Source: Sipunculus nudus (taxonomy: Eukaryota > Annelida > Sipuncula > Golfingiida > Sipunculidae). Taken from it: 64,000 nucleotides of DNA. The DNA lies in contig CM049307.1 of NCBI GenBank assembly GCA_026874595.1, positions 78,282,643 through 78,346,642 of the forward strand, given 5' to 3'. A program made the position numbers and the translations under genes. Below the pieces are notes generated by a model. That model ran no database searches, was not told the DNA's origin, and saw nothing but the letters and a program-made list of their open reading frames with translations. Shown piece after piece: positions 1 to 13,020 of this stretch; within the stretch, counting starts at the first letter, position 1, and every line of letters begins with the position of its first letter.

Positions 1-544
1 CAGTGGCAGTGATGGGGTATTAAATGGCGAAAATCTAAAAAAAAAGATCAAAGATGGCGCCACTAATCTTCAGTTCAAGAAAATAACTATCCAAGTTCTT
101 CTGGCTACCTGATTGTAAGAACAATTGATCCATGATAACTTGTGATGTCTGGCTTTATGCTGGGAAGGCATAAGAAACATCAAGGTTTTAGGACACTAGA
201 AGAAACAACAGATAAGAATCTGATCGTTTCAGTGAAGTTTAGCATTTTCAAAATAAAGGAAGAAATGCATGGAAATATAAAAAATACAGGTAGCTCCACC
301 AGTCTTCAGAACGCAAGAAACATTGATGATCAATAAGCACCAGGTTTTTTAACTTTAGATTAAACCAAAGATGAGAAACTGACATAATTACTGTTATCTG
401 ACGGTCTAAAATAGAAACAAGTTCGTAAAAATTAGACAGAAGTATAGATGGCGCCACATGTTTTCGGGGACTGACAAAACTAATCAATGTCAATATTCAA
501 GGCACGATTCATGATAATCCATGCATATCATAAAGATACTGGAG

Positions 545-705
545 ATTTTGTATCATTTTTTTATTTAACCCCAGGGTACATACAAACCCATAGCCGGGTG
601 AATATAGGTCGGAGTGACCTTATTTCAGGTTTCCATTGATTTTGAGTAAGAAGTTTCGATGTTCAGCGGTTACGATTTGTGAGGTCATATGTTCAAATGC
701 GGGTC
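545..705 (+). repeat. Fragment of dispersed mollusc-type repeat
   Basis: The block with GGTCGGAGTGACC, followed by a TTTCAGGTTTCC-like run and a GTTACGAT-like run, recurs at 29,385-29,485. There it lies just inside a hairpin-ended repeat terminus. The two copies are diverged and contain small indels, so this is an old fragment of the same interspersed family. Confidence 0.6.
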
Positions 706-734
706 ATCCTACTAATTAAACCTTATTTATACCC

Positions 735-1030
735 GAGTGAGACCGGACGATTCTTTAACCAGGCCAAGGCTGAAAAGTACACCAATGGAATTAAGGACCT
801 AGAGCTAACCCGTGATGCAACAATCGAGTTTGTGATCTAGGAGGCATATTTATTTTGGTTTGGATCCATTTATTTCATTAGCATATGCTTTTAAGACACC
901 AACAACCCTTGTATGGTGATCGATAATTTTATTATAGGCAAGTGGTCTGTTATAACTCTCAAGGTGAAATACGTGGTAACATAAGGGCTTTATGGGGCAC
1001 GGGGATATGTTGGTCATGTTGATCATTCCT
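735..1030 (+). repeat. Direct repeat, copy 1 of 2
   Basis: Shared landmarks with 2105-2385, in the same order, are a GGACGATT block, CAATCGAGTTT, TGGTGATCGATAAT and a GGAGATATGTGG-like block. Copies are clearly diverged. The spacing of about 1.37 kb and the same orientation suggest two insertions of one family or an old tandem duplication. Confidence 0.6.
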
Positions 1031-2104
1031 ATTACGGCAGACTTGTGGATAATCCCTCCTATATATTTATAAAAAGTATTTATAGTTGAGCCTCGAATAT
1101 CTAAATTGTTTGGGAACCTATTATTTGTTCGGATATTTGAAGTAACGGATATGCAAGGTAAACCATTTTTCATCAGGTATCCTGAAGGCTGTCATCGGTA
1201 TATCCAATATGCTTATTCTGCAATTAACCTATTACCAATACACATGTCTCACCGGAACATTTTTCTTTATTTTTTTTCTGTAAGAACACAAAAGTTACAA
1301 ACGTAGCGCTTGTATGCAATGAATTGACAGTGTTTGGTCAAAGCCACCATAATGAATGTTTGCTCACGTCACGCCGGTTTACTAGTGCTACCGGATACAG
1401 GTAATAATGTAAATGATTTAAGTGTATTTTTGAATGAGACATGCGAAATATCATTGTATTAGTGCAAGATTATATACGCATCATAGGTTAAGATCGTTGG
1501 CTTCGTAAATATCGCAGGTGTAGATAATTGATGTAAATCACTGACTATTTAAAGTCGAATGTAAGTAACCTTTACATAGGCATTTTATATAGTGCTTTGC
1601 CTGTAGGCTTATTTCCTATAAATCAAGTCAGTAGCTTCTTTGGTAGCGCAAGATTTTCCCTGCCTCGGAAGAACCGCCTTTCTCTGAAAAACTAGTGAAG
1701 ACAGTAAAGGACGTTCACCAAAGAGTGGAAGTTTAAACTCTGTTTGAATGTTCATTTAAGAGGGTTATTCGACAATAAACGTGATGCAAGGTCGTCATTT
1801 CATTATCCCTTGGCTATCAAGCTCTAAAAACACCCAGGTAGCGTCTGCTACAAAACCGACAGTGTCGCCAGTATCGACATTTTTTCGAAATTATGTTAAA
1901 CATGCTCAAAACTGTGTTTTTTTATTGCAGAAAAATTATGCCGGAACAGTCTTAGTAGTATATAGATTATATTTTAAATGATGACGAATGATTAACGATA
2001 TTCTGATGGCATTTTGTGCAGGGATAAGGTAATATAACCAGGCAACCATAAACATTACGAAGTTGTGTGGATCACCCTAATAGTTTAGCATTATATATAG
2101 AATA

Positions 2105-2385
2105 CCAGAGCGAGGCAGGACGATTAATATAGACTAGGTTGCGATTAATCCAATCGTTAAGGGATCAGTGACCAGTCTACCAGTGACGGAACAATCGAGT
2201 TTATGATCCAGGATTCTTTGTGATTTTTTTGTTTGGATTCATTAGCTCATGCTTATAACACACTAACGTTTGACCAGGCCCTTTACTGGTGATCGATAAT
2301 CTTGGTATAGCCATGTGCTGGTATAGTCATGCTGAGATAACAAAAGGGCTGGTTGGGACAAGGAGATATGTGGATCATAATGATA
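2105..2385 (+). repeat. Direct repeat, copy 2 of 2
   Basis: Collinear with 735-1030: it shares the CAATCGAGTTT, TGGTGATCGATAAT and GGAGATATGTGG landmarks. Short open frames crossing the repeat are not credible genes. Confidence 0.6.
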
Positions 2386-5300
2386 AATTTTTCCACAAAA
2401 GAATGACATAAGACGTCACATAATAACCCATCACCCATTTCCCGTCCTTCAACTTGTGTTGTTGGCATTTATATTTTCTCCTATTGTCGCCCACTAACGC
2501 TAACCACCTGCTCTTGCATTTCTTCCAGATTTTGTTTGTATTTTCCTACATGACACCGCCGTTGGCTTTTTTTGTTATCCCATCATTACTTTATGACATC
2601 AAATGGAAATTTAGGGGTTCAAACACACAGTGTTGAAATCAAACCAGAGGAACCGGCGCGCCGCTGGCGCCCCCTGGCGAAGTAGTTCCTAGTATCCCAT
2701 TATACAATTACCCGACTATTATTATCTACATTATGCAAGGACACTAGAAAAATTGATTTGTAAAGTTTAAGTTTTCCAAATGCTCTAGAATCATAAGGTT
2801 TCCCATATGTTTGACATTATTTATCTACCCGACAGGTTATGATATTTATAAAGGATGTTTTTGCTTCTTTAAGCAGCTTCTGCATCAGTAGTTCACGGTT
2901 CTCTTTTTCCGTATTCTCGAACGAAATCGCAACTAGAGACAAAATAAACACACGGCTTACGGTGGATGACAAGAGGGAAGCGAAATCACGGGATTATGGC
3001 CTAGCAAAACCCGAGAGTGCTTTAAAGACATACATGAACACATAACACCATCTTACGTTAACGTATGCTAAGAATTCCACTCTACCTAGATGATATGTGT
3101 TACAACATTACGTCTTCAATGTATACAAAGATGTGCGTGAATGAATATTGCATCAACATGCTTGAAAACGGAAAGCAGAAAAAGATTATGTATCATAATT
3201 ATTGGTACAAATCAACGATTCCATACCACAAAGTAATGGACATCAAAATAAAAAAAAATGACAAGCAGTCCTTTCCCTGTAAACGTATTCCTAGTATGCC
3301 TTTGTAATCATTACTTCTAGCAAAAATTTCAAAATTATTCTGAGAAATTGCAGAGACGATACTCTCTTTCAGTGTCAAATAAAAGGTCGACAACCGAAGT
3401 CAAATGAGAAGCTGATAATCAATATGGAGACTTGTTTAATGAACAACCCTTGTCAATATTCGCATATTTTTTTTTATTTTTCTCTACAGTGAAGACATAA
3501 CAGCTGACATTAAAATTCGTATTGAAAAAAAATATAAAGACAATATATTTTTACACATAAGATGTTTACAGTTTGGTGAAAAATGTATAGAAACTAAAAA
3601 CTTGCAATGCCGGGAAACAATATACATAGAAAAACGATATGATAAGTTCAACGATCAGGTAAATTTATAATATATCCAGGCTGTGTAGGATCCTATTCCT
3701 ATTATAAACTCGTCACGAACTGTAGTCAAGAACTGAAAGCTGACGGCTCGAACGCCGTGACTCGTGAACGTCAGCACAAAAGTGACAAATTCCTTTCTTC
3801 CAGCCGTCAGCCGGAAGGCTTGTCCCGATCCCGAGTAATTGCTAAAATCACAATTATTTTAAATTAGAATTATGAAATGAAACGGAAGTTGACGCGGTTG
3901 GTAGGGGCGTCAGCGTCAAGTTTTGGATTACACTTTTCATTCCTTATATCAGGTTGTCTTGGTAGCCACCAAGGGGGACTATAATATGTAAGATATATAT
4001 AGACAAAGATAGACAATAAATAAAGTAAACAACACCTATAGTCTCCAAAATGTTGCAGTTGTATTGAAAATTTGATACCTTTGTCATGGTGAAGAAGTTT
4101 TAAAGTCACCCTATTCGTGAAACCTTTATAAAACTGCCTTTCCCTGAAAATACGATCGTATCGGGGTCAAATACTTCTTATCTCTATATATTTAAAGGCG
4201 ACGAAACAGTCTTCCGTTAACGGTACAAGACGTTTCGTGGCTGCTGGTGGCTATTCGTTTTAGGAGACCGCTCATGCATAGAAATAGCTCTCTCTATATT
4301 CTATGGCTTGTACCATTCAATGCACATGTACTAAGACGTAACCAATTGTATGTACATTTTCTATACCACATCCCATAAAATGTACAAACCCGATGGTTTG
4401 GATCTTGGGGTGCATATATTCTATTGTTTGCCTATGGAATACATACATTCTGTTATTAGCTAAATGCATCATTATCTGCGTATTCATATTCTAGTTTGTG
4501 AATGTAGCCATATATTATAAAATACATGGCATCATAACAAATATTAATTGCACTAAGGCAACAGCTTACATCATGCAAATGAATGTAGTCAACATTATGT
4601 TTATAATCATGTGTAACGAAATATATACACCATGTTCCATCTGACTCAATAGGACTTAAAAAGGACATTACATTTTAATAAAAAAAAAAAGAATGACAAA
4701 CAATTTAAGATAAATGACATCTGACTCGGGCCGGACCTCACAAAAGTCCTCATCCAAGCAGCTGGTTCGAATGTGTTCTTTGGCATACAATATATTTACT
4801 TCACGTCCACCTAAACGGAACAAACGTTTATATATTACGACAGATGGTGAAACATTGTAGTCATTTTAAGGTAATTTGTGGAGGGTCAGCAAATGCGAAA
4901 CTTGCTACAGTAAGTGAGACAATAAGTGTACTAGTATATGAACAGTATATTAAGCTTGTGTCTGGTTTGTTGCCCATTCAAATTCATTTTCCATCCACTT
5001 CAATTTACCGTTGATCTACACCAAATCGAACAAATACCATATAATTTAACCATGTATTTATGATAAATGCATATCAAAATTACTGACAAAAGTGAGACAA
5101 TCTTAAGTATGATTTTAACATGTGTTACAGAAATACCATACCCATGAACTGAGGTGAACACAATTTTCTCAGTTGAAAAGATTGATAAAATTATATGGTG
5201 GTCAGATTAAGTTTAGCTAAAAAAATAAATGATAATGGAAAGGAGTATATAATTTCAAAGATATCCAAACTTCATGAGGTAACATAGTTGAACAAGAATC

Positions 5301-5592
5301 GCAGTCATACTAATAGTGCTGGATGAGGACGAAACAATTCAGAATTCAAGATTCGGGTGCAGCTGATCTGTGTACACATAAGTACTGTTTGTTGTTATCA
5401 TCCTGTCTGGCTATAACAAATTTCAGTAAAAAAAAGTATAAAATAATATTTCTGACCAAAGTCCTTCTGACTCATGATAATGATCAGAGAATCCATGTAA
5501 AAACAATTACCTTTCGTTGTCAATCTCTGTATACTCGTTACAGGTTCTGGTAGATTTTACCCTCAACCTCAGTATCTAAAATAGACCATAAA

Positions 5593-5595
<3 letters not shown>

Positions 5596-5638
<43 letters not shown>
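5596..5638. repeat. (TA)n microsatellite
   Basis: Uninterrupted alternating TA of about 43 bp. Confidence 0.95.
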
Positions 5639-5639
<1 letters not shown>

Positions 5640-6009
5640 GGTGATTAAACCAATTTCAAAATTTAGGAGTTATCAATTTTATAAATACTATAAAACTATA
5701 TAAATACTGTTATTAGTAATTGGTGTGTAGATAGATATATATATAATTCGTTATGTCTGTAAAAATTTCCAGATTAATGACCAGAATACATTGGCAAAAT
5801 GAAATTTGTTATATTTAGTGATGGTTACTGCATGTTACACCTGATAGGTCGGTGTCAGCTGGTGACAGTCTGTTGGTTAAAGGGGTGATGACCTTACTGT
5901 GACAGTTTGTCATTAAGTTTGTCATTATCAGTTTGTTAGCTTTTTTAAGGGGCTTACGAAATATTTTTTTCGAAAACTCATTCCATTTGAACACTACCAA
6001 TGTGGGTAG

Positions 6010-6013
<4 letters not shown>

Positions 6014-6065
<52 letters not shown>
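6014..6065. repeat. (TA)n microsatellite
   Basis: Uninterrupted alternating TA of about 50 bp. It inflates open frames on both strands (Ile-Tyr runs), which should not be annotated as protein. Confidence 0.95.
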
Positions 6066-6068
<3 letters not shown>

Positions 6069-6584
6069 ACGTGTGCACGCTGGTGATGTGACCAGAAAAA
6101 AGAGTAAACAGGAGCTTTTCCGTAGACCATCATTTATTATCATCATTGTTCTTTGTTGGTACATGAGCACCTCCGTATTAGTAACTTTTTTCTTTAATAC
6201 ATATATTTGTTTTGTTACCACATGTCCTATTAGTCTTTTAGGAGTGTATGCATGCAAGAGTTCAGCTAATTTGTTTGACTTGAAAAAGAACCTGGACGTC
6301 CGCATCTTTACTGGTGTGACAGATAAACGATGTGTATATTGATGGGCATCATTTATTCTTATTTGTGTGTGCGTACACGGTCACTGTATAGAAAAATAAG
6401 AGGTTGTTTGTGTGTATATGTTTGTGCGCAAATACCTCCATCCGATCCATCATTCCCTTCTACATCCTGTCATATTTATACACAGTAGGGTGTCTTCAAA
6501 CATAATAATTACCACTTTGGTAGAACCTTACTTTTGTAGAAAGTCTCACATGTGTAATGTAGTCAGACATGAGTTGGCAACAGT

Positions 6585-7547
6585 TTAATCAACAACATTT
6601 TTGTATTTTATCGACCGATAAGTCTGGAAAAATGACGATAAAATAAGCTTCATTACCCCTTCTAAGGCTTTCCTAAATGCAGATTTCGATCCCAAACCAT
6701 TTCTTCAGCCCCCGTAAAACGTTGGTCCAACAAAGCACACGCCCTAATGTACAAATATCTTTTTACTCATGTTATATATATATATTTCTAGGATATTTCC
6801 TGTAGTATTGTATAAAATATTAAGTGTACAGGTATTTTGTAAATTACCTGTCGAAATAGTGTTCTGTTCTGCACACACCTGAAAGAAGAAGATTATTATT
6901 ACTGACATTAATTAGCTAGTTTTAATCTTTAACCTGTACATAAATTCTTTGTTTTACCAATAGCATGACCATAATCAAGAAAGTGATTTCCATTCCTACC
7001 TGACGAAGAACGTCATTAGGAGCCCGGTCACTATCAGGAACAGGATAGCAAACACCACTGCCATAATAAAGGCAATACCACACGTTTCTGTCTGCCCGGA
7101 AGAGTTATCCAATTTTCCTGTGGAGTCATTTAACAAAATATTATAATCATAAACATGAACGTCTGCCACTTTTTTTTTTACATTATGTGTTCAACAGCAA
7201 CACCCATCCATCCTGAAAATAATATTTATTGTTTCAAGCCGAAATTTATTCGACAATAACACCTTCCTAAAATAGGTTTTAATAGCTATTTAACGGCGTT
7301 ATATTTTTATTTTCGATGCCCATAACTTGGTTTGTGATGTATAAAAACATCTCCCCTTAACTTGCATCTATGTGATTATAAAACTGTCAGTGCCTAATTT
7401 CTTTTTCTTAAAATTTACGTTCAGAACATGTGGGGCCCTTGAAATCACAACGGCATTTGCACGTTCCGTTCACGTGATCACATGATCCGTCACATCCTGC
7501 ACTGCAGGAAGATGTACAGTTCATACCGTACGTACCAGGAGGACACT
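6585..7547 (-). CDS. EGF-like / single-TM membrane protein, 3' exons (5' partial)
   Basis: Four collinear minus-strand exons with matching phases are proposed. Exon 7547-7419 follows AACAG and ends at GTAAAT. It encodes a Cys-rich EGF-like module of the MEGF/SREC type: ECPPGTYGMNC, then paired CxxxC spacings, GTCKCRC and GPTC. It is a symmetrical phase 1-1 exon, as is usual for EGF modules. Exon 7162-7000 encodes an ectodomain stalk with NDS and NSS glycosylation sequons, then a ~25-residue hydrophobic helix (GIAFIMAVV to LLMTFFV), and ends in a good AG/GTAGGA donor. A 31-nt microexon (6878-6848) sits between CTTTCAG and GTAATT and adds a basic juxtamembrane stretch. The last exon (6623-6585) after TTTTCCAG encodes about 12 residues to TAA. 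Together these suggest a type I receptor with a short cytosolic tail. The acceptor of the TM exon lacks a pyrimidine tract and is the weakest link. Upstream exons were not found. MEGF-like identity is inferred from the Cys pattern only. Confidence 0.6.
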
Positions 7548-7689
7548 CTGTTAACATTTACATGGAAAAAAATTTCAATATATATTTTCCTATGGAGTAT
7601 CTTTAATAAGTTGATATCTTCCATTAAATTCGAAAATGGAAACCTACCTTCAGAAATAATACATACATATAGAATTTCCAAGATTGATT

Positions 7690-7770
7690 TCGGGAGGACA
7701 CTCTGTTCATTTACATGTGCATCGGAAAATTCTATGGAGATCAACATATATAGTCTAGGGGTATATCTTT
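7690..7770 (-). repeat. Partial duplication of EGF exon start and adjoining intron
   Basis: GGAGGACACTCTGTT, the complement of the EGF exon's first codons and acceptor, occurs at 7538-7552 and again near 7693-7707. In both places it is followed by ATTTACATG and a TCTATGGAG-like stretch. The second copy diverges after about five codons, so it is not a second EGF exon. Confidence 0.55.
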
Positions 7771-9640
7771 AAATCTTGGCTGCTGAAATATAACGTAGAT
7801 CTAGAATTTCTACGATTGGAATAAAGGTTTTGCTTATGTTGATCCTTTTTTACCATTCACGCTTTCAAAATTTACTAAATAAAAAGGTCTGTTTACAAAA
7901 ATATCCACTCACTGTTTTCTCATGTTGGCATTTGGAACCTAGCTTCGCACATACAAAATCCTTTCACTCCTTTCATTTTTACGTTATGAGATGCGTGGCG
8001 ACCAGTATTGACACTAATTAAAAAATGACCACAGTACTCTTGCTATCTGACAGTCATTGTATTAACTTGATATCTTTGCCATTTTTACCTCTTCCTTGAT
8101 CTTGATCTTTCTGTGACCTTGATCTTTGGCCTGCTTATCCTAACTGTTCCACGATGTAACATTTTAGAAATAGCTTTCAAACATAATTGAAATATGATTG
8201 TTCCGTCTTCAGTTTTGACGGATGCGTTGAAAATGATAACGTCACGTTTCGCTGTATGCATATTATTTATAAACACTTAAAGATATCGCTACTAAACTTG
8301 CCATCGTACTCCTACATTGTAAATGGCACGTCTGTAAAAGTTTCATCTTTCTAGGTCAAATGCTTTAGTTGGAAACGTAGCCTACCTAGCGTATGCTGAG
8401 TCACATCTCTGGACTTTCCGTGATCCTAAAATGCCACAAAAACATTTGGAATTTAGATATGATAAAGGTCCCTCCTACATACAAATGTCACATCATGTGG
8501 CAATAATGATAACCCCTTCGAACTGGCTTAGCAACATCAAAGCGATATGAGTGTGTTGGGGGGGGGGGGGGGGGGTCGAGAGTGACATGGCACTCGGAGC
8601 TGGATCAAGAGGGTGTTGTTCAAGGAAATACTTACCACGCGTGCCTTTTTTTAACGCGAGGGTTTTAAATTCACTTACAGCCTACAGATAAAGCCTTAGT
8701 GAAACGGTTATGTACACATCCATACGTTTAGCCGGCAACGTACAACTGCGACAACAACGACAATGCGTTTTGGATATACACATTCATCCGTCAAAACTTA
8801 CAATATGCGGCCAAATCTTACGTGTTTTGTTCATCACGATGTACCTCGCGGATGACGATATCCTTCTAAATAGTGCCTTCGCTTTAAATTACCATGCCAG
8901 CAAGATGAAGAAGTAAAGGGATATACTGGATCAAATTTATTAATCACAGATTGAGACAGAAAGGAACGTATCGGGACTTATTTCCTACACCTTGTGAAAA
9001 CTAAGTGTGATTAAGATCATATTATCGTGAATCTAGACAACGGTTCTCCACCTTACCATTTGTTCAATCCTTTGAGATGACATTTGCATTTCGGTTCATC
9101 AAAGTTCTGTTAAACTTGAGTGCTTTTAAAGGATACCCATGCTTGCTGATAGTGGCGTCACTCTATGGGAGTGCCGCCGAAAGATGTCCTGCAACAGCAA
9201 AAAAAACGCTCACAGGCCGATTCGAAATATTCCTGTATAGTCCTACTGTAATGTCGTCGCCTTGCCGTGCCCATGTGTACACGCATGAATGTCCGTATGA
9301 CCCTTTTCTTGCCGTTGCTGCCTCAAAAACGCTTTGATAGGTCATTACTCTTTATAGCATGAATTTACCGATATCCAGTAGGTTAAAGAACTTATAAAAA
9401 ATACACGGGGTGGATCGACATCATCCACGAGGTCAATTTTGCCCATGAAACAAAAACAAGGCCTGCAGGCCTAATGGGAACCTGTGCGATGGGATACACA
9501 TCAGGTTTAATGCTTCCATGCTGGACCGTTACTTTTCAAGTACATGTGCGGCAAATATATGTACAATGCAAGCACTGAACATTTTGAACCCGAGAGTATG
9601 CACCAATTTCACAAATGTTACTGCTGAAATACTGGCATAG
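7771..9640. other. No gene recognised
   Basis: Short open frames on both strands without domain or splice support. It contains an 18-bp poly-G tract near 8557-8574. Upstream exons of the EGF-like gene could lie here but none was seen. Confidence 0.5.
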
Positions 9641-10330
9641 GGGCACAAAACACAAAAATGAATGTAACTGGCACCACCAGTCTTGTGTACGAGAAAGCTA
9701 TTAAAGATGTATGGACATAAACAATTTCAGGCTTCAAACCACTCTTCGGCTATGTGCACAGATGCATGAAACAACTGGATACAGGTAGTCGAAGGCGACG
9801 ACGTGTATCTGCCGATATCGGAGTAGTACAGGTGAAGTGAGGCATGGATTGGGTGGTGGTAGGAAATAGAGTTAGATGGATGTCTGCCACGTACACATGA
9901 TTGTAGGTTGCACCACATTGGGCCAATGCTGCAAATCACTCCTGAAAAAGGACACTAATGTATTAAACAAAAACGTAAATGTTAGTGGCGCCACTGTCTC
10001 GTTTACGAAACTTTCCAAGATGGGTAAACATGCCAAATTTCAGCCCAATATCTAGACCCAAACCTAAGATATGAGCAATTTTCACCCAACGCACATGCAC
10101 GAATCGACGCCACGGGAAAACGCTGGTAGCTGGCGCCACCAGTCTTAAGTACAAGATGGAGTAGTCCAGGATCTATAGATATGCACAATTACAGAACAAT
10201 ACTGCGAATCACACCTGAGGAAAGGGCATTTTTTATCTTACAAAAACAAAGGTAGGTGACACCACCTGTCTGTTTAACGAGAAAACTTTCCAAGATGGAT
10301 GAGCATATCAAATTTCATATTTCATATAAA
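9640..10330. repeat. GGTGGCGCCACC-type repeat cluster
   Basis: Near 9670, 9985, 10,128 and 10,255 the sequence carries variants of GGTGGCGCCACCTGTCT, followed by a TTTACGA-like run and then TTTCCAAGATGG. Segments resembling CACACCTGAGGAAAGG also recur. The same core appears at 58,470 and 47,945. This looks like nested or tandem insertions of one interspersed family, not coding DNA. Confidence 0.6.
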
Positions 10331-11350
10331 TTAACTTTGAATTAAACAAACTTGCATTGACTTGTTTAAAATAATTCAATTAACTTACCATGAAAACACC
10401 ACACCAAGCTGTTATAGTAGTCAGGCTGCTGCACATAGGCCTCTTCCAAGCCTGGCACTGTGCCTAAGCTATTTATAGAGCTGAAATAATTTTAGCCAAT
10501 GGCCAACATCCAGGCACTGGCAAATGTTGGCAATCTGCCAATGGTAAACAAGTGCTGCCATCTGTACAAAAAGTTGTCCTAACTTAAAATCACTTTGAAA
10601 TAAATTTTCCCAACACAAAATGCTTTTTAGCTGACTTTTTATAAAAAATACATTAGAAATATATGAAAAATTATTACAGATGCATACTGAATGCAAAATT
10701 ATAATACAAATACATCTCACTGATGGCAAATTCTTGAATTCAGTTGAGTATTTATATCATTGTTTTTATTTTCCATCTACAGCCATCTCTATATAGCTAC
10801 AGAGAACTGAATACCCATGGTTGTTTGCACTGTGTACCATGGCCTGGTACAATGACTAATTCAAATCATAAATCTGATTTTTTTAAAGATTATAAAATAA
10901 AACTCTTGTCAATATTAACCATAGATAACCTGAAATCTAAATGCCTAGTTGCATGATGTAATATATGCTGATAAACTGGTGCCAGGCTAGATGTAACTGC
11001 TTCACACAGCTAACATATATGGACTATATATGGACATATATGGACTATAATGACTCAATTCAATCGCCATAATTCAGCCAAAAATCATTCGTGTGGAAGC
11101 ATTAAAGACAATCATAATAAGAATTATGTTGGGGATTATTCTTGTAAAATATTACAGAGATTTGCTTCAGTGGTGTCAGTCGAAAACGTTTTGCAGGTTT
11201 ATAATTCATATAGGAAGATACAGGAAACTGGCTAATTTCAGCTTTCCGTAACTCAGCCAAAAATCACTGAACCATAACCTTTTGAACAAACCTGAATTAT
11301 CAACATCTGGGGATATTTAATGTGCGTGATTTAAGAATTTGGCCCAGTGG
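10331..11350. other. No gene recognised
   Basis: AT-rich with a small internal tandem (ATATGGACTATA-like) near 11,015-11,050 and short unconvincing open frames. Confidence 0.5.
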
Positions 11351-12845
11351 TTTTTAGCTCAGCTGACTGAAAGTCATCTGAGCCATATCGGTCACTCTTT
11401 GTCCGGCGTCCGTCCGTCCGTTAACCAGGCACAACTCGTAACTGCTGGTTCTGAAATCCTCTTACTTCACATCTAAGGAGGTCCAAGAAAATTTTTATTG
11501 GTAAACCAGAAATCAGGTCTATGTGGCTCCAAATTACTCCACAGAACAATGGAAAATTCGATACAAGAGCTCAAGTATCTGAACAACTAATGCATTCATA
11601 ACCATTATTCTTTGCATGGATATTGATCATGGGGGTGTTTCATCAGTGTCTGCAGACTGGTGGCGCCTGATGAATTTTTCGAGTTTATAAATTTTCTCTA
11701 TTTTTGAGACCTCTTAAGATGCAACCATCTGTTAACAGGGAACAAATTGTAACGTCTTGACCTAGAATCTTGTCTCTTGACATGCACGGAGGCCCATATA
11801 AAGTCTCTTTGGAAACCTGAAATAAGTTACCTGTTACCCATATCCTATAATCTATGAGGGTCCAAAATATCCCCCCCCCCCAGAATAATGGATAATTTTA
11901 TACAAAAGCTCCAGTATCTGAACAACTACTATATTCATCTCCTTGATTTTTTGCATGGATATTAATCATGAAATATTTCATCCGTTTCTGCACACAGGTG
12001 GCGCCATCTTGATTTTTTTCGTATTTTTATGCGTTTTTTTTTATTTTTGAGACTTTCAAAGATGCAGTCATCTGTTAACAGGTTACAATTCGTAACCATA
12101 TAGCCAAGAATCTTATTATTTAAAACGGAGAGACATCCATGAAAAATCTCCTCGAGCCTAAAATAGTGTCTCTGTAGCCCATATCCTTTGAGCTATAGGG
12201 CGAAATTGACTAAATTCAGTTTCCCATAACTCAGCCAAAACCAACTGAACAGAGACCATTTTAACGAACTTAAGAAAGCACTACCCTAGAATCATTTCTG
12301 TGCGATATTAATCAATTTGGCCGTATGGTTTCATAGGGGAAGTGTTTTGTAGCCCTCAGTATGATACAGGCACTGATGACCCCCCGAACAAAATAGACCG
12401 ATGGAGATGGCGCCAACAATACCTCAATTTCAGATAAGACTCATGTGACCAACATTGCCATAAAATTTGGTGATGACAGCTCCAGCCGTTTCTGAGATTG
12501 AAATTTTAGTATGCTTCTTTGGACAGATGAATAAATCTTGAGAGAGGCTGTTTCTGGAATTATTTCTGTGGAAAACTGGACAATTTGGCTGAAAGGTTTT
12601 GGAGAAGAAGATTTTTAGAGGTTTTTAAGCTTTCTTTTTCCCTATAAAATCGAAGTTAATGGAGATAAATAATAAAAAAGTAAGCTCAATCCGATAAAGT
12701 TTGACATGTGACCGATTCTTACATTCAATTTGGAGCTGCTAGCTCTGACGGTTTCTGAGATAGCATGGGTTACCGTACGGACGGCGGACAGCGGACGGCG
12801 GACGGACGACGCTGCGTAATCGCATAAGTTCACAGGTTCGCTAAA
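11351..12845 (+). mobile_element. Hairpin/GTCC-ended composite repeat element
   Basis: The left end has a hairpin, TAGCTCAGCTGACT pairing imperfectly with AGTCATCTGAGC, followed by a GTCCGTCCGTCC run (to 11,420). The right end has inverted CGGACGGCGGAC runs (12,776-12,812) and a TTCGCTAAAA-like terminus. Inside are three diverged tandem segments of about 300-350 bp, each starting with a GTTAACAGG..ACAA...GTAAC landmark near 11,421, 11,730 and 12,075. There is no credible protein. It is likely a non-autonomous interspersed element of a type common in mollusc genomes. Confidence 0.6.
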
Positions 12846-13020
12846 AACCGAGCACGCTCTCCAACATACGCATAAACACATACTCTTCTAAAATAATAAG
12901 TCATTATATTTTCACATTGTTCCCGCTTCACCGACAGATAATGCGTTAGGTTTATTTTATTTTAGGTATCTATCATTATAACAGCTGTTATACAATTCGT
13001 TATTCCAGCCTGCGGACACC

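Larger units (their letters stand above)
1..6584. other. Gene-poor, repeat-rich stretch
   Basis: I see no convincing coding exon here. Open frames are short, AT-biased and without recognisable domains. The stretch holds GGCGCCAC-type repeat fragments near 50 and 445, a fragment of a dispersed repeat (545-705), a direct repeat pair (735-1030 and 2105-2385), two long TA runs and otherwise featureless AT-rich DNA. A minus-strand frame near 2850-2950 has some coiled-coil-like composition but no splice or homology support. Confidence 0.6.

Noticed and set aside
4720-4775. tRNA-like GGTTCGAATG word
   Set aside because: B-box-like word without an A-box or cloverleaf potential.
5994-6342. Open frames over the TA run on both strands (~100 codons)
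   Set aside because: Length comes from the (TA)n tract giving Ile-Tyr runs; no domain and no splice support.
7482-7772. Plus-strand frame of 96 codons
   Set aside because: Lies antisense to the EGF-like exon, which has a coherent Cys pattern and splice sites on the minus strand.
12642-12881. Minus-strand 79-codon frame
   Set aside because: Covers the GGACGG-rich end of the composite repeat.
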